In this document: positions 10,642 through 19,463 of the stretch, one piece after another | How positions within the stretch are numbered: the first letter of the stretch is position 1 | Layout of the letters: every line of letters starts with the position of its first letter | Assembly (NCBI GenBank): GCA_021824565.1 | Contig: JAKAKL010000001.1 | Coordinates: 1 to 36,204, forward strand | DNA length: 36,204 bases | From: Bacteroidota bacterium | GTDB lineage: Bacteria > Bacteroidota > Ignavibacteria > Ignavibacteriales > Ignavibacteriaceae | Direction of reading: 5' to 3' | Translations under genes and position numbers: made by a program | Notes under the pieces: generated by a model | What the model saw: only the letters and a program-made list of their open reading frames with translations | What the model was told of the DNA's origin: nothing | Database searches by the model: none

Positions 10642-10683
10642 AATGCCTCCGGGGTTTCTCCCGCAGGCATTGCTCCATTTTTT
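10642..10683 (+). terminator. Probable terminator after the triple-AAA+ gene
   Basis: A 12-bp stem with one mismatch (AATGCCTCCGGG with CCCGCAGGCATT) 5 bp past the stop. The T6 run begins 6 nt after the stem, so it is less classical. Confidence 0.6.
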
Positions 10684-11145
10684 CATCCAGCATATAGGTT
10701 TGGTTTTAGATAAGGTGTATTTGCAAAGCAAATACATTCTGTTGTGGGTCGAAAGCTCAGACTATAAAATCATCATCGACTCGAGCGAATAATTAAAACT
10801 CAATATCATTTATTAGAACAATGCAGATGAAACGCTCGTAAAAAAAATTATTTCTATGGCATCCGGCTGAATAATCAAAATCATTTTAAGTGCCATAAAA
10901 ATTGCACCTAGAGTTTTCGCCAAAAATGAAACATTCTCTAATTTTAACTGAACAATAAGCCGTAAGGAATGTGAAATAAATTCGCAAACAGAAAATTCTT
11001 CGTGTAGTTATAACCCGTTTAAGTTTTTTTAACAAGAAGGTTTATAAATATTTGTTTCTTAATTACACATGCGCTTATTATATACAGAGTGATTTGATAA
11101 TTATATTTGCATATAACGTAATTTTACAATAACTAAGGAAGTAAA
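10684..11145. other. Gene-free AT-rich spacer with one hairpin
   Basis: A stretch of about 460 bases with no credible reading frame. It holds a perfect 9-bp inverted repeat TGTATTTGC-AAA-GCAAATACA at 10716-10736 with no T tract. I looked for 21-bp periodicity like that of the arrays elsewhere in the window and did not find it. The last 40 bases should contain the thioesterase promoter, but I cannot place it with confidence. Confidence 0.6.
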
Positions 11146-11652
11146 ATGCTTCATAAGATCGTAAATAAACAGCAAAACTCTAAAATGTGCTTTGTATGCG
11201 GACTTAAAAATACGATGGGCATTCACGCACATTTTTATGTAACAGAGAATAAAGAACTGATCGCATTGTTCACTCCATCGGAGGAACATCAAAGCTACCC
11301 GGGAAGGCTTCACGGCGGCGTAGCATCTGCAATCCTTGATGAGACTATCGGAAGAGCGATAATGAACAGATATGATGAAGAAATCTGGGGCGTAACAATT
11401 GAACTGAATGTAAAATATAAAAAGCCGATCCCGCTGAATGAACAATTAAAAGTAATAGGAAGAATTACAAATGAAAACAACAGAGTCTTCGAAGGCACCG
11501 GCGAAATAGTATTACCTAACGGCGAAATAGCAGTTACAGCATCAGGTAAATATCTAAAAGTCCCGCTTGAAAGAATAACGGAATTTAATAGAGAAGAGAA
11601 TGAGTGGAGGGTAGTCAAAACAGAGAGCGATCCGGATAGTATAGAAATATGA
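11146..11652 (+). CDS. PaaI/YigI-type hotdog thioesterase
   Basis: A 168-residue single hotdog domain protein, probably hydrolysing acyl-CoA thioesters in the cytoplasm. The diagnostic LHGGVASAILDE segment (H56-G57-G58, with D65/E66 as candidate catalytic acids) is intact. The N-terminus carries CFVCGLKNTMGIH (C15, C18), an opening typical of a PaaI subgroup. The usual beta-strand tail (GEIAVTASGKYLKV) follows, then a charged C-terminal extension of about 25 residues. An AAGGAAG site lies 4 nt upstream of the ATG. The gene is convergent with the channel gene 8 bp away. Substrate cannot be read from the sequence. Confidence 0.88.
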   Translation: MLHKIVNKQQNSKMCFVCGLKNTMGIHAHFYVTENKELIALFTPSEEHQSYPGRLHGGVASAILDETIGRAIMNRYDEEIWGVTIELNVKYKKPIPLNEQLKVIGRITNENNRVFEGTGEIVLPNGEIAVTASGKYLKVPLERITEFNREENEWRVVKTESDPDSIEI

Positions 11653-11659
11653 AGAGCAA

Positions 11660-12235
11660 TTAGTTTGCTAATACTTTTTCGATACGTTTATCTGGAATGA
11701 TCCACATTGCGGCAACGAGCACGTAAAGACTTAAACTAATCCACGGGTTTAGAAAAGAAACGACTACAGCCAAAGAATAAAAGACCAAAGAAATTTTTCC
11801 TTTAAAATCTTTTCCATAAGCAATAGCTATCTTAGAATCCTTGCCGTGCTGTTTAATTAATAAGAATGCAAGTATCGTCCAAGAAACAGCGCACATCAAA
11901 AGAATAAATCCATAAAGAGCGACGGGCAGTTTTGTAAAATGATTCTCCCCCATCCACGTAGTTACAAATGGCGTAAGCGAAAGCCAGAAGAGCAAATGCA
12001 GATTAGCCCAGAGTATTTTGCCGTCCACCCTTTCAACAACGCGCAGCAGATGATGGTGATTGTTCCAATAAATCCCGATAAATACAAAGCTAAGTATATA
12101 GCTTAAAAAAATTGGAAGCAGCGGAAGCAGAACAAAAGGGCTGTCGCCGATAGGAGCTTTAAGCCCGAGAACCATAATAGTAATGATTATAGCAATTACA
12201 CCATCGCTAAAAGTTTCCAAACGACTTTTATCCAT
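11660..12235 (-). CDS. TMEM175/DUF1211 family potassium channel homologue
   Basis: A 191-residue integral membrane protein with about six hydrophobic segments. It opens with the family signature RxxxFSDGVIAI (R5, F9-S10-D11-G12), which in TMEM175 channels lines the pore and stabilises the tetramer. Bacterial members of this length form tetrameric, weakly selective K+ channels; that activity is family knowledge, not shown here. The gene ends 8 bp from the convergent thioesterase and shows no operon partner. Its upstream side is the second 21-bp array region. Confidence 0.85.
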   Translation of the reverse strand: MDKSRLETFSDGVIAIIITIMVLGLKAPIGDSPFVLLPLLPIFLSYILSFVFIGIYWNNHHHLLRVVERVDGKILWANLHLLFWLSLTPFVTTWMGENHFTKLPVALYGFILLMCAVSWTILAFLLIKQHGKDSKIAIAYGKDFKGKISLVFYSLAVVVSFLNPWISLSLYVLVAAMWIIPDKRIEKVLAN

Positions 12236-12389
12236 AAAATCATCCTTATAAAAAAATTATTTCACAAAATATTTTTTTGACTTTTACCACCGATAATAAT
12301 CTATGAAGTAAATTAAGATATAAAAAATAGACGCACATAAAATTGATATACCGCAAAAAAAATCATGAAGATCAGCGAGAAGCATTTTC

Positions 12390-12602
12390 GAGTTCATAAA
12401 AGATGTTCAATGGATTGCGAAAAATATTTTTGCTGATCGAAAGACTTTTTTCGCACCTGCACAATCAGTTTATGTGAAGGCAAAATCCATTTTTAGTTGA
12501 CAGAAGTTTCTGCAAGCTTAACGAAGCCAATTTACAGGAAGAGGGATGTTGCTCCCAGTATGCGTAAGCTTGTTACTTGTGATAGATGTTTCCTCCAAGT
12601 AC
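12390..12602 (+). repeat. Degenerate left flank of array A
   Basis: Sequence leading into array A still shows a weak 21-bp rhythm (blocks such as those beginning at 12500, 12521, 12542, 12563 and 12584), with rising similarity to the clean units towards the right. This suggests an old array decaying at its edge. Further left (12236-12390) I see only AT-rich sequence that should hold the channel promoter. Confidence 0.45.
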
Positions 12603-12898
12603 GCAGAAGTCTCTTCCCAGTGTGCAGAAGTCTCCTCACAGTTCGCAGAAGTCTGTTCCCAGTGCGCAGAAGTCTGTTCCCAGTACGCAGAAGTCTGTTC
12701 CCAGTGCGCAGAAGACTCTTCCCAGTGCGCAGAAGTCTGTTCCCAGTACGCAGAAGTCTGTTCCCAGTACGCAGAAGTCTGCTTACGTGTGACAGATGTT
12801 TGCTCCCAGTACGTAGAAGTCTACTTAGGTGTGACGAAAGATTGCTACAAAGTCTTGGGAGGCTATTTTTGTGCGATGGAAGATAGCTAAATGGTATA
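12603..12898 (+). repeat. 21-bp tandem array A
   Basis: Units start every 21 bases at 12605, 12626, 12647, 12668, 12689, 12710, 12731, 12752, 12773, 12794 and 12815, then fade to about 12898. The core is CGCAGAAGTCTGTTCCCAGT with variation mainly in GTGCGC versus GTACGC at the junction. No indels are visible. The unit has no stop codon in any of six frames, so three overlapping plus-strand frames are open (12497-12886, 12546-12890, 12586-12792). That is expected for such a unit and is not evidence of a gene. There are no unique spacers, so it is not CRISPR. Confidence 0.92.
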
Positions 12899-13151
12899 GA
12901 AAACTCATGTCAAGAACATAACGAACGCGATAAAAATCTAATATTTTAATTTACATCGATAAATTAAATTATCTATATCGCCTCGATGCGGCTGCAATTT
13001 ACTTGGGGTTTTTCTTTGCTACAAGTATAACGCCTTTAAAGAGGCTTTAATAATGAGTAATTAGGCAACCTTCGAAGTCTAAAACAGCGACCTCGAATGT
13101 TTAGTAATATCTGACGTGGAAATATTTTATTTGTGAGTTTTAAGAATTATG
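12899..13151. other. Gene-free spacer between array A and the TonB receptor gene
   Basis: About 250 AT-rich bases. I see no reading frame with a start and ribosome binding site, and no clear repeat. Confidence 0.5.
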
Positions 13152-13189
13152 TTAAGGATGATATCTTTCCAAAAAGATATCATCCTTAA
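13152..13189. terminator. Perfect 17-bp hairpin after the TonB receptor gene
   Basis: Seventeen perfectly paired bases on each side of a CCAA loop (arms at 13152-13168 and 13173-13189), 14 bp beyond the receptor stop. On the minus strand no T tract follows; on the plus strand TTTT follows. It may terminate or protect the receptor mRNA 3' end. Confidence 0.45.
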
Positions 13190-13203
13190 TTTTAATATAC
13201 AGC

Positions 13204-15588
13204 TCAGATGTTTAACGAAATTTTAAAGACCACTTTCCTTCTTTCCTCGAAGCTTGCACCGCTGAAGAATGCGCCTTTAATTAAATGTGAATGATCTAAT
13301 AAATTAGTTACCGCAAGCGACGGCTCAATGGATGCAGTCCCGTCAATTGGAAATGTATATCCGCCTGAAAGATTAAATATCCATGACGGCGCTGTATGTG
13401 CGCTCTGGTTAAAATCAAATAAGCCTGTCTTGAACGTATAATTGTTGATTCCATTTGTCAACCCGGAACCATAGATACCTACAAGATTCATAAACCAATT
13501 CTGCGGCTGATAGTTTAATCCAACTACAACTGAGAGCCTTTGGTCATGATCAAGATCGAAAGCGATGGTTGAATTGTCCGCGGGAATAAATCCGCCGGAG
13601 ACAGGCCCTATTCCGTAAGCATGAATCAGTGAAGCATTAATAAACCCGGAGATCGGCGTTGAAAGATCGTCATAATTTAGACTTAATTCTATCCCGCTGA
13701 CTTTTACTTGATTAATATTAACATTAACTCTAATTGTACTTGAGCCTAAAGTTTGATCATCTAAGCCGGGAGAAGAATCTTTATGAAAATAATCCAGCTT
13801 AGCCGTAACGCCATTTAGGAAATTATGTATGATTCCGCCTTCATATAAATTATCTTTTTCAGGATAAGTAGCCGAAGCAGTATCGCCGATAATAGTAGCA
13901 ACAGAAGAAAGCCCTTCTATATTCGTCGGGATAAAAAGTCTGTCATAGCTTAAATATAAGGTAGTAAAATCATCCGGGAAAAAGCTGATTTTTAATCGGG
14001 GGCTGAACTGAGTCTGCATATTAATTACCGGCGCAATATGTTGATCGTACCTTAAGCCGGCTTCGATCCTTGTCCACTCAAAAGGATGATTATTAGATTG
14101 AGCAAAAACTCCGAAGTCCGATCCGGAGAATTTAGTATTGTTTGAAGGACCATTCCCGTTCACATCATTGAACTTAAAATTTTCCGTGCCGTTCGTTGCA
14201 CTTAGTTCCAGTCCAACCGCGTAGCCAAATTGATGAGATAATTCATCGCTGTATTTTATTCGGGTACCAAAAGTAGCGAAGTTTCTATCCTGGTTTACTG
14301 TATACCCGGTAGTATCGCTGCCAATATGCTGCACAGACTGATCAAACGGGCTTGTGTTATATTTTAATCCGCCTTCGCGCGAATATAACCCGACGAATAA
14401 TTCGCTGGACTTATCAGTCTCATTTGAAATAGTATGATAATACGAAATTGTCTGAAACGAATTGTAACTATTCTGAGTGTCGAAATTAATTCCTTCAACA
14501 GGGTCGAAAGGAATTTGAGTTTGCGTTACGCTGTAATTTAAATTTGAAGTGAGAAAATCATTTCCGCTTAAGAAATAATCCATCTTACCGTAAAGAGAAT
14601 AATCAAAACCGTGGTCGTTGAATAATTTTGTTACCGGCTGGTCGATCCTATGATCAGTTTCATCTCTTGAGCCGGAGAAAAAATAGCCGAAGTTTCCTGC
14701 ATGATCGCTCAGAGAAATGCTCTGTCCATTAGAATTAAGCGCTTTAAATGTACCGACATTTGATCCAAGTCCCTCATTATTGGAAGTTAAATAACTGCCG
14801 GTATAGCTTGATAAATTCATTTTAAATTTTCCTGCGGGCACTTGATTTCTAATATCAATTATAGCCGCTACGTTTCCATATTCAGCAGGAAATCCACCGG
14901 TAAAAAAAGTAATACTTTTTATAACTTCAGGATCAACAACTTCGTTTAATCCGCCGAAGACGCCAAGCGGAATCGGGATACCGTCAATGAGGTAAGAATA
15001 TTCTCCATGCTGACCGCGGATATGGACTTCGCCGGTCGGCGCTCTAACTGCACCTGTTAAATTTTCTTGAATAACAGTAGTCATTCTTGCTTCCGGCGTC
15101 GGGTGAAAAGTCTGCAGCTCAAAAGTTTTATAGCCGGTCTTTATGTTTGTAAAATTTGTAACGTGATTTTCTTTTGTCCCGGTTACAACTATGGCTTGCA
15201 TGCCGATAGCGCTTTCGTTTAATTTTATATTTATGTTTTGATGATCGCGATCGATTCTAACCGGACCTGAATAATTTTTATAACCTATATATTGCGTCGA
15301 CAAATTATAATCGCCTGGTTCAACATCGGCAAATACCGCAGTACCGAAATGATCGGTTTCTTTAACATTTATAATTCTATCGTGAAGCTTTAAAATTATA
15401 GAAACAAGCTCAAGCGGACTATTCTGAGCCGAATCTATGACGGTTACTTTATAATTTACAGTATTTCTGTTTTTCAGATCTTTATTTTTATTAGTTGCAA
15501 AATTTATTTTTGTAAACGACACAACAAATAAAATTATTATAAAGCTCGCACATTTATATTTATGCGAGTAAGAAAAATTTAAAAACAT
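13204..15588 (-). CDS. TonB-dependent outer-membrane receptor with CarboxypepD_reg-like domain
   Basis: A 794-residue protein. A hydrophobic export segment covers residues about 14-30. A carboxypeptidase-regulatory-like beta-sandwich (about 45-130) precedes a plug domain (about 150-260) containing VHIRGQHGEYSYLIDGIPI, followed by a 22-strand-type barrel to the C-terminus. An ATAGGAG site precedes the ATG. The architecture matches Bacteroidota receptors for chelated metals or small ligands; the ligand cannot be read directly. It lies 148 bp downstream of a small His/Cys membrane protein on the same strand, and an MntR-like palindrome lies upstream of both, so a transition-metal substrate is my inference. 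Confidence 0.9.
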   Translation of the reverse strand: MFLNFSYSHKYKCASFIIILFVVSFTKINFATNKNKDLKNRNTVNYKVTVIDSAQNSPLELVSIILKLHDRIINVKETDHFGTAVFADVEPGDYNLSTQYIGYKNYSGPVRIDRDHQNINIKLNESAIGMQAIVVTGTKENHVTNFTNIKTGYKTFELQTFHPTPEARMTTVIQENLTGAVRAPTGEVHIRGQHGEYSYLIDGIPIPLGVFGGLNEVVDPEVIKSITFFTGGFPAEYGNVAAIIDIRNQVPAGKFKMNLSSYTGSYLTSNNEGLGSNVGTFKALNSNGQSISLSDHAGNFGYFFSGSRDETDHRIDQPVTKLFNDHGFDYSLYGKMDYFLSGNDFLTSNLNYSVTQTQIPFDPVEGINFDTQNSYNSFQTISYYHTISNETDKSSELFVGLYSREGGLKYNTSPFDQSVQHIGSDTTGYTVNQDRNFATFGTRIKYSDELSHQFGYAVGLELSATNGTENFKFNDVNGNGPSNNTKFSGSDFGVFAQSNNHPFEWTRIEAGLRYDQHIAPVINMQTQFSPRLKISFFPDDFTTLYLSYDRLFIPTNIEGLSSVATIIGDTASATYPEKDNLYEGGIIHNFLNGVTAKLDYFHKDSSPGLDDQTLGSSTIRVNVNINQVKVSGIELSLNYDDLSTPISGFINASLIHAYGIGPVSGGFIPADNSTIAFDLDHDQRLSVVVGLNYQPQNWFMNLVGIYGSGLTNGINNYTFKTGLFDFNQSAHTAPSWIFNLSGGYTFPIDGTASIEPSLAVTNLLDHSHLIKGAFFSGASFEERRKVVFKISLNI

Positions 15589-15696
15589 TTTAGTACTCCT
15601 ATTTCCTGCTATAGTTAATTACTTGAAATAATCAATGAATTATTATCATGCGTGGTGTATGTAACTAATACTACTCGCACGATAAAAGCGTAGAAT

Positions 15697-15718
15697 TATT
15701 TGCGAAAAGTCGCAAATA
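15697..15718. other. Inverted repeat between the small membrane protein and the receptor
   Basis: TATTTGCGA-AAAG-TCGCAAATA, a perfect 9-bp stem in the 148-bp gap. No T tract follows on the minus strand. It could be an attenuator, an mRNA-processing site or an operator. It shares TATTTGC/GCAAATA arms with the hairpin at 10716-10736. Confidence 0.5.
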
Positions 15719-15736
15719 CTTTTTAATTTATCATAA

Positions 15737-16099
15737 TTATGCTAAGACAGGCGGAGCTCTGTGTCTATTGTTGTTATAGTGAGGAGCGAAGGGATAGTTT
15801 TGTTTTAAAGAAAAGGAAATATTTTCAATAAAATTAATCTTTATAGAGTCAAATATTGAAATGAAACTGTAGTTTAATACCGTACTGGCAAATTGCTGGA
15901 CTACACAGGTATGCGTTAAGTCGACAAGCTTATCAAAAGGGTTCGCGGTGCTGTTACAATTGCCATCTGCAAACTCAAAATGACCGGTTTGAATATCGAT
16001 GTGGTGGTAATGAAAAATCGATAAGCCTACCAGGAATAAATATGAAAGCAGCATCAGCGCTGCAAACTTATTGCGGTATTTTTCTGAAAATAATTTCAT
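15737..16099 (-). CDS. Small single-pass membrane protein with His/Cys motif, upstream of TonB receptor
   Basis: A 120-residue protein I do not recognise by name. One hydrophobic segment spans residues about 12-30, followed immediately by HYHHIDIQTGH, then a cysteine, then HTCVVQQFAST, and a basic His-containing tail. Small proteins with this layout (membrane anchor, His cluster, Cys/His pair) often precede metal-related TonB receptors in Bacteroidota; that is a general pattern, not proof. The order on the minus strand is this gene then the receptor, 148 bp apart, probably one transcript. Could be a metal-binding periplasmic protein or a sensor. Function unassigned. Confidence 0.7.
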   Translation of the reverse strand: MKLFSEKYRNKFAALMLLSYLFLVGLSIFHYHHIDIQTGHFEFADGNCNSTANPFDKLVDLTHTCVVQQFASTVLNYSFISIFDSIKINFIENISFSLKQNYPFAPHYNNNRHRAPPVLA

Positions 16100-16216
16100 A
16101 TCTTGCCGACAAAATTTGAAATTATTCTTAAATATTACAAGACTGAATTTTTAGCTGTGATATAAACAACCGCAAAATCGTATTTTTTTTTAAACCTTTC
16201 ATATGCGAATTTCATC

Positions 16217-16233
16217 TAATGCCTTAGGCAAAG
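16217..16233. promoter_or_regulatory. MntR/DtxR-like palindrome
   Basis: TAATGCCTTAGGCAAAG contains the palindrome TGCCT-T-AGGCA (16220-16230). It resembles manganese-type DtxR-family boxes of the form TTTGCCTNAGGCAAA: the right half matches fully and the left half 5 of 7. It sits about 120 nt upstream of the small membrane protein and 64 nt upstream of the divergent peptidase-barrel gene. Which promoter it controls is not clear. Confidence 0.4.
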
Positions 16234-16294
16234 GGAAATGTTTTAAAAAAAATAAAATTTACGAATCACTGAAAAATTAAATAAACCGCTTATT

Positions 16295-19200
16295 ATGGAA
16301 ATGGAAAAAAAAATTTCTTTTAAAAAATATATTTATCTCTGCTTACTTGTTTTCCCGATATTGTTTACTACTTCGTACGCTCAATATTTCGGAAGGAACA
16401 AAGTAGTTTACGATAAATTTGATTTTAAAGTCCTCCATACGGAACACTTCAACATATATTATTATCCAGAAGAAGAAGCAGCAGTTAACTATGCAGCAAG
16501 GCTTGCAGAGCGCTGGTATAAGCGTCATTCCGTTTTAATGGATGATACATTAAGAGGGAAACAAACTTTGATTTTATACGACGGCTTCCCTCAGTTCTCG
16601 GAAACGAATGTTACGCAAGGAATGATCGGACAGGGAACCGGCGGTTTCACCGAACCAGTAATGAGAAGGATTGTTCTTCCTTTTGCCGGACCTCTTGACG
16701 AAACAAGTCACGTTATTGGTCACGAACTGGTTCATGCTTTTCAGTTTGATATTACAAGCAAGCACGGCTTGGATAAAGGCGGCTATCCAGCAGCTTCGCA
16801 GATGCCGTTATGGTTTATCGAAGGAATGGCAGAATATTTTTCCCTCGGTCCGGATGATCCCAACACTGCAATGTGGATGCGAGAGGCAAGCTTAAAAAAA
16901 CTCCCGTCGATTTCTGATTTGAACAGCTCCGAATATTTTCCTTATCGATACGGACAATCTCTATTGGCTTTTATGGGCGGCAAATGGGGCGACTATAAAT
17001 TAGTTCGATTATTGCGAGTAGCCGCAATGCTCGGCAATATGGATGCAGGTATTGACAGCGTTTATCATATAACAGCAGACTCATTAGCAAAAGATTGGCA
17101 TAAGGCGCTTCATGAAGCATACGATTCATTGGCAAAGGTTACAAAAAAACCTGAAGACTACGGCAAAGAATTAGTATCTGAGAAAAAAGGCGGCGGTGAA
17201 ATGAATCTTTCGCCGACTTTAAGCCCCGACGGCTCAAAAATGATTTTCTTTTCTTCAAAAGATTTATTCGCGATGGACTTGTATCTTGCCGATGCAAGAA
17301 CCGGAAAGGTGATAAGAAATATTTATCGCAGCGAGCTTGATACTCATTTGCAAAATCTTGAATTTATTAATTCAGCCGGAGCTTGGAGCCCGGATGGAAA
17401 GCAATTTGTATTTGCCGGTGTAGTTGACGGCAGACCAATTCTTTCGATCATCAATGTTGATAATAATAAAAAAGCCAGAGAAATTAAGTTCCCAAAATTA
17501 GCTGAGATATTTAATCCTGCATGGTCTCCCGATGGACGATACATTGCATTCTCTGCTTTAGCCAACGGACTCTCCGATCTTTTTATGTATGACTTGAAAG
17601 AAGATAAACTTCAAAGATTAACTGATGATGCTTACGCCGATCTTCAGCCTGCTTTTTCACCGGACGGCAAATCTATTGCTTTTGTAACGGATAGATATTC
17701 AACAGACCTGTCAGATCTTAAATTAGGCAACTACAGATTAGCAGTTTATAATATTGCTTCAGGAAAAATAGACAGCTTAAAAAGTTTTGATGACGGGAAA
17801 AATATTAATCCGCAATGGTCTCCTGACGGAAAAAGTATTTACTTTATTTCGGATAGAAACGGAGTTTCAAATATATATAGGCTTTCATTAGCCGATAATA
17901 AGATTGAGCAAGTAACAAATCTCTTTGGAGGAGTCAGCGGAATTACAAGTATTAGCCCCGCATTATCAGTTGCTGCGAATTCAAATTATATTGCTTACAG
18001 TGTTTTTGATAAAGGTAAGTATAATATTTTCTCAATTGATTCTTCAAACGTCTTACAGGGAAAGAAAGACCTACCTCAATTTACTTTTACAAAACCCGCA
18101 ATGCTTCCGCCTTTGCAAAGATTTGGTAATGTTCTAACAAATAATATGAGCGACGCTCATTTTGGTCTCCCGGATGATTCAAGCTTTACAACGACAAATT
18201 ATAATCCGACATTACGATTAAGCGGAGTCGGTCAGCCTTCTGTTGCTGCCGGCGTTGATCAGTTTGGAACTTATGTAGGCGGAGGAGTTGCTTTATTCTG
18301 GAGCGATCTTTTAGGCGATTATAATCTTGCTACTGCTTTGCAAGTCGAGTCCGGCGACGGCTATACAAATATTTTCGGTCTGGTCGGTTTCATGAATACT
18401 AAAGACAGATGGAACTGGGGCGGAGTCGTTCAGCAGATACCATATTATTACACTTACTTTAATGCCGGCTACACCACAATAAATGGGACTCCTGCTTATA
18501 TTCAGCAGCAATATCTTTATAAGGAAACCGATAGAGAAGTTTCAGGGCTGTTATCCTATCCTTTTAGCCAATCATATCGGGTAGAACTCAGCGCCGGTTA
18601 TCGCAATATCAGCTTTGATAATGTGGTCGTTACTCAAGCGACTTCGTTGTATGACGGTTCCGTACTTATAAATAACACTCAATCTCTGCCGCATAATCAG
18701 GATCTAAATCTTGCCACTTTTGATGCGGCGTTAGTATTTGACAACAGCTATTTCGGCGCAACAAGCCCGCTGCTTGGTACAAGATACAGAATAGATGTCG
18801 AGCCCATTGTTGGAACAATAAATTGGAATAATGTTCTGATAGATTTCAGACAATATTTTATGCCCGTTCGTCCTTTTACGGTAGCGTTGAGAATTTTACA
18901 AGCAGGAAGATACGGTGCCGGGGCTGAAGATCAGCGTTTGTCACCTTTGTTCCTTGGTTATCCGGGACTTGTTCGCGGATATGATAACCAGACGTTCACA
19001 GATGCAGAGTACGCAGATACTTCAGCAAATTCTACTATCAATAGATTATTTGGAAGTAAAATTCTTGTTGGAAATCTTGAGCTTCGCTTCCCTCTTCTTG
19101 GTGTGCTTGGATTAGGCAGTGGTTTCTACGGCTACTTCCCTATCGAGATGGGACTTTTTTATGATTCAGGACTTGCATGGACAAACGATAATAAGCCATG

Positions 19201-19360
19201 GTTCGTTGCGCATGGCGACAGGAAGCCTGTCAGCAGCTATGGAGCAGCGTTAAGAGTTAATTTATTCGGTTATGCCGTTGGCGAAGTTGATTATGTTCGT
19301 CCTGTTGACCGCCCAGCGGTTGGATGGCTGTGGCAATTTAATTTAACGGAAGGATTCTAA
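16295..19360 (+). CDS. Peptidase MA-like metallopeptidase / PD40 propeller / outer-membrane barrel fusion
   Basis: A 1021-residue exported protein. A signal peptide (residues about 12-29, ending SYA before QYFG) is followed by a gluzincin-type domain with HELVH at 143-147 and a downstream WFIEGMAEYFS segment, whose glutamate is the expected third zinc ligand. Residues about 295-600 hold several TolB/PD40 blades (repeated PDGKxIxF motifs). Residues about 640-1021 are beta-barrel-like with a surface-antigen (Omp85/BamA-type) appearance and end in phenylalanine. Similar three-part proteins occur in Ignavibacteria and Gemmatimonadota, usually unnamed. The role is unknown; outer-membrane proteolysis or assembly is inference. 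The start could also be the second ATG at 16301. Confidence 0.85.
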   Translation: MEMEKKISFKKYIYLCLLVFPILFTTSYAQYFGRNKVVYDKFDFKVLHTEHFNIYYYPEEEAAVNYAARLAERWYKRHSVLMDDTLRGKQTLILYDGFPQFSETNVTQGMIGQGTGGFTEPVMRRIVLPFAGPLDETSHVIGHELVHAFQFDITSKHGLDKGGYPAASQMPLWFIEGMAEYFSLGPDDPNTAMWMREASLKKLPSISDLNSSEYFPYRYGQSLLAFMGGKWGDYKLVRLLRVAAMLGNMDAGIDSVYHITADSLAKDWHKALHEAYDSLAKVTKKPEDYGKELVSEKKGGGEMNLSPTLSPDGSKMIFFSSKDLFAMDLYLADARTGKVIRNIYRSELDTHLQNLEFINSAGAWSPDGKQFVFAGVVDGRPILSIINVDNNKKAREIKFPKLAEIFNPAWSPDGRYIAFSALANGLSDLFMYDLKEDKLQRLTDDAYADLQPAFSPDGKSIAFVTDRYSTDLSDLKLGNYRLAVYNIASGKIDSLKSFDDGKNINPQWSPDGKSIYFISDRNGVSNIYRLSLADNKIEQVTNLFGGVSGITSISPALSVAANSNYIAYSVFDKGKYNIFSIDSSNVLQGKKDLPQFTFTKPAMLPPLQRFGNVLTNNMSDAHFGLPDDSSFTTTNYNPTLRLSGVGQPSVAAGVDQFGTYVGGGVALFWSDLLGDYNLATALQVESGDGYTNIFGLVGFMNTKDRWNWGGVVQQIPYYYTYFNAGYTTINGTPAYIQQQYLYKETDREVSGLLSYPFSQSYRVELSAGYRNISFDNVVVTQATSLYDGSVLINNTQSLPHNQDLNLATFDAALVFDNSYFGATSPLLGTRYRIDVEPIVGTINWNNVLIDFRQYFMPVRPFTVALRILQAGRYGAGAEDQRLSPLFLGYPGLVRGYDNQTFTDAEYADTSANSTINRLFGSKILVGNLELRFPLLGVLGLGSGFYGYFPIEMGLFYDSGLAWTNDNKPWFVAHGDRKPVSSYGAALRVNLFGYAVGEVDYVRPVDRPAVGWLWQFNLTEGF

Positions 19361-19380
19361 TTTTAGATTCCTGCTGAAAA

Positions 19381-19440
19381 AGGAAAGTGGAAAGTTGAAG
19401 CAACATTATTTTAGCCTAGCTTCTAAATTCCACTTTACCG
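19381..19440. terminator. Candidate bidirectional terminator between convergent genes
   Basis: AAAGTGGAA (19384-19392) pairs with TTCCACTTT (19428-19436), and inner AGTTGAAG/CTTCTAA partly pairs. It sits between two convergent genes. The T tract is poor. Confidence 0.4.
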
Positions 19441-19463
19441 GAGTTGCGATAATGAAACAAAAT

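Noticed and set aside
10737-11000. A fourth degenerate 21-bp array
   Set aside because: Similar words recur at 81, 82 and 23 nt, which is not a constant 21-bp register.
12497-12890. Overlapping plus-strand frames in array A as proteins of RRSLFPV or SSQCAEV heptads
   Set aside because: The 21-bp unit has no stop in any frame, so long frames are automatic. There is no clear ribosome binding site and no way to prefer one frame.
12603-12898. CRISPR array
   Set aside because: Units abut with no unique spacers, the period is 21 bp and no cas genes are present. The same holds for arrays B and C.
13066-13083. CAACCTT followed by GTCTAA as a third ECF promoter
   Set aside because: The spacer is only 5 nt and no gene follows on that strand.
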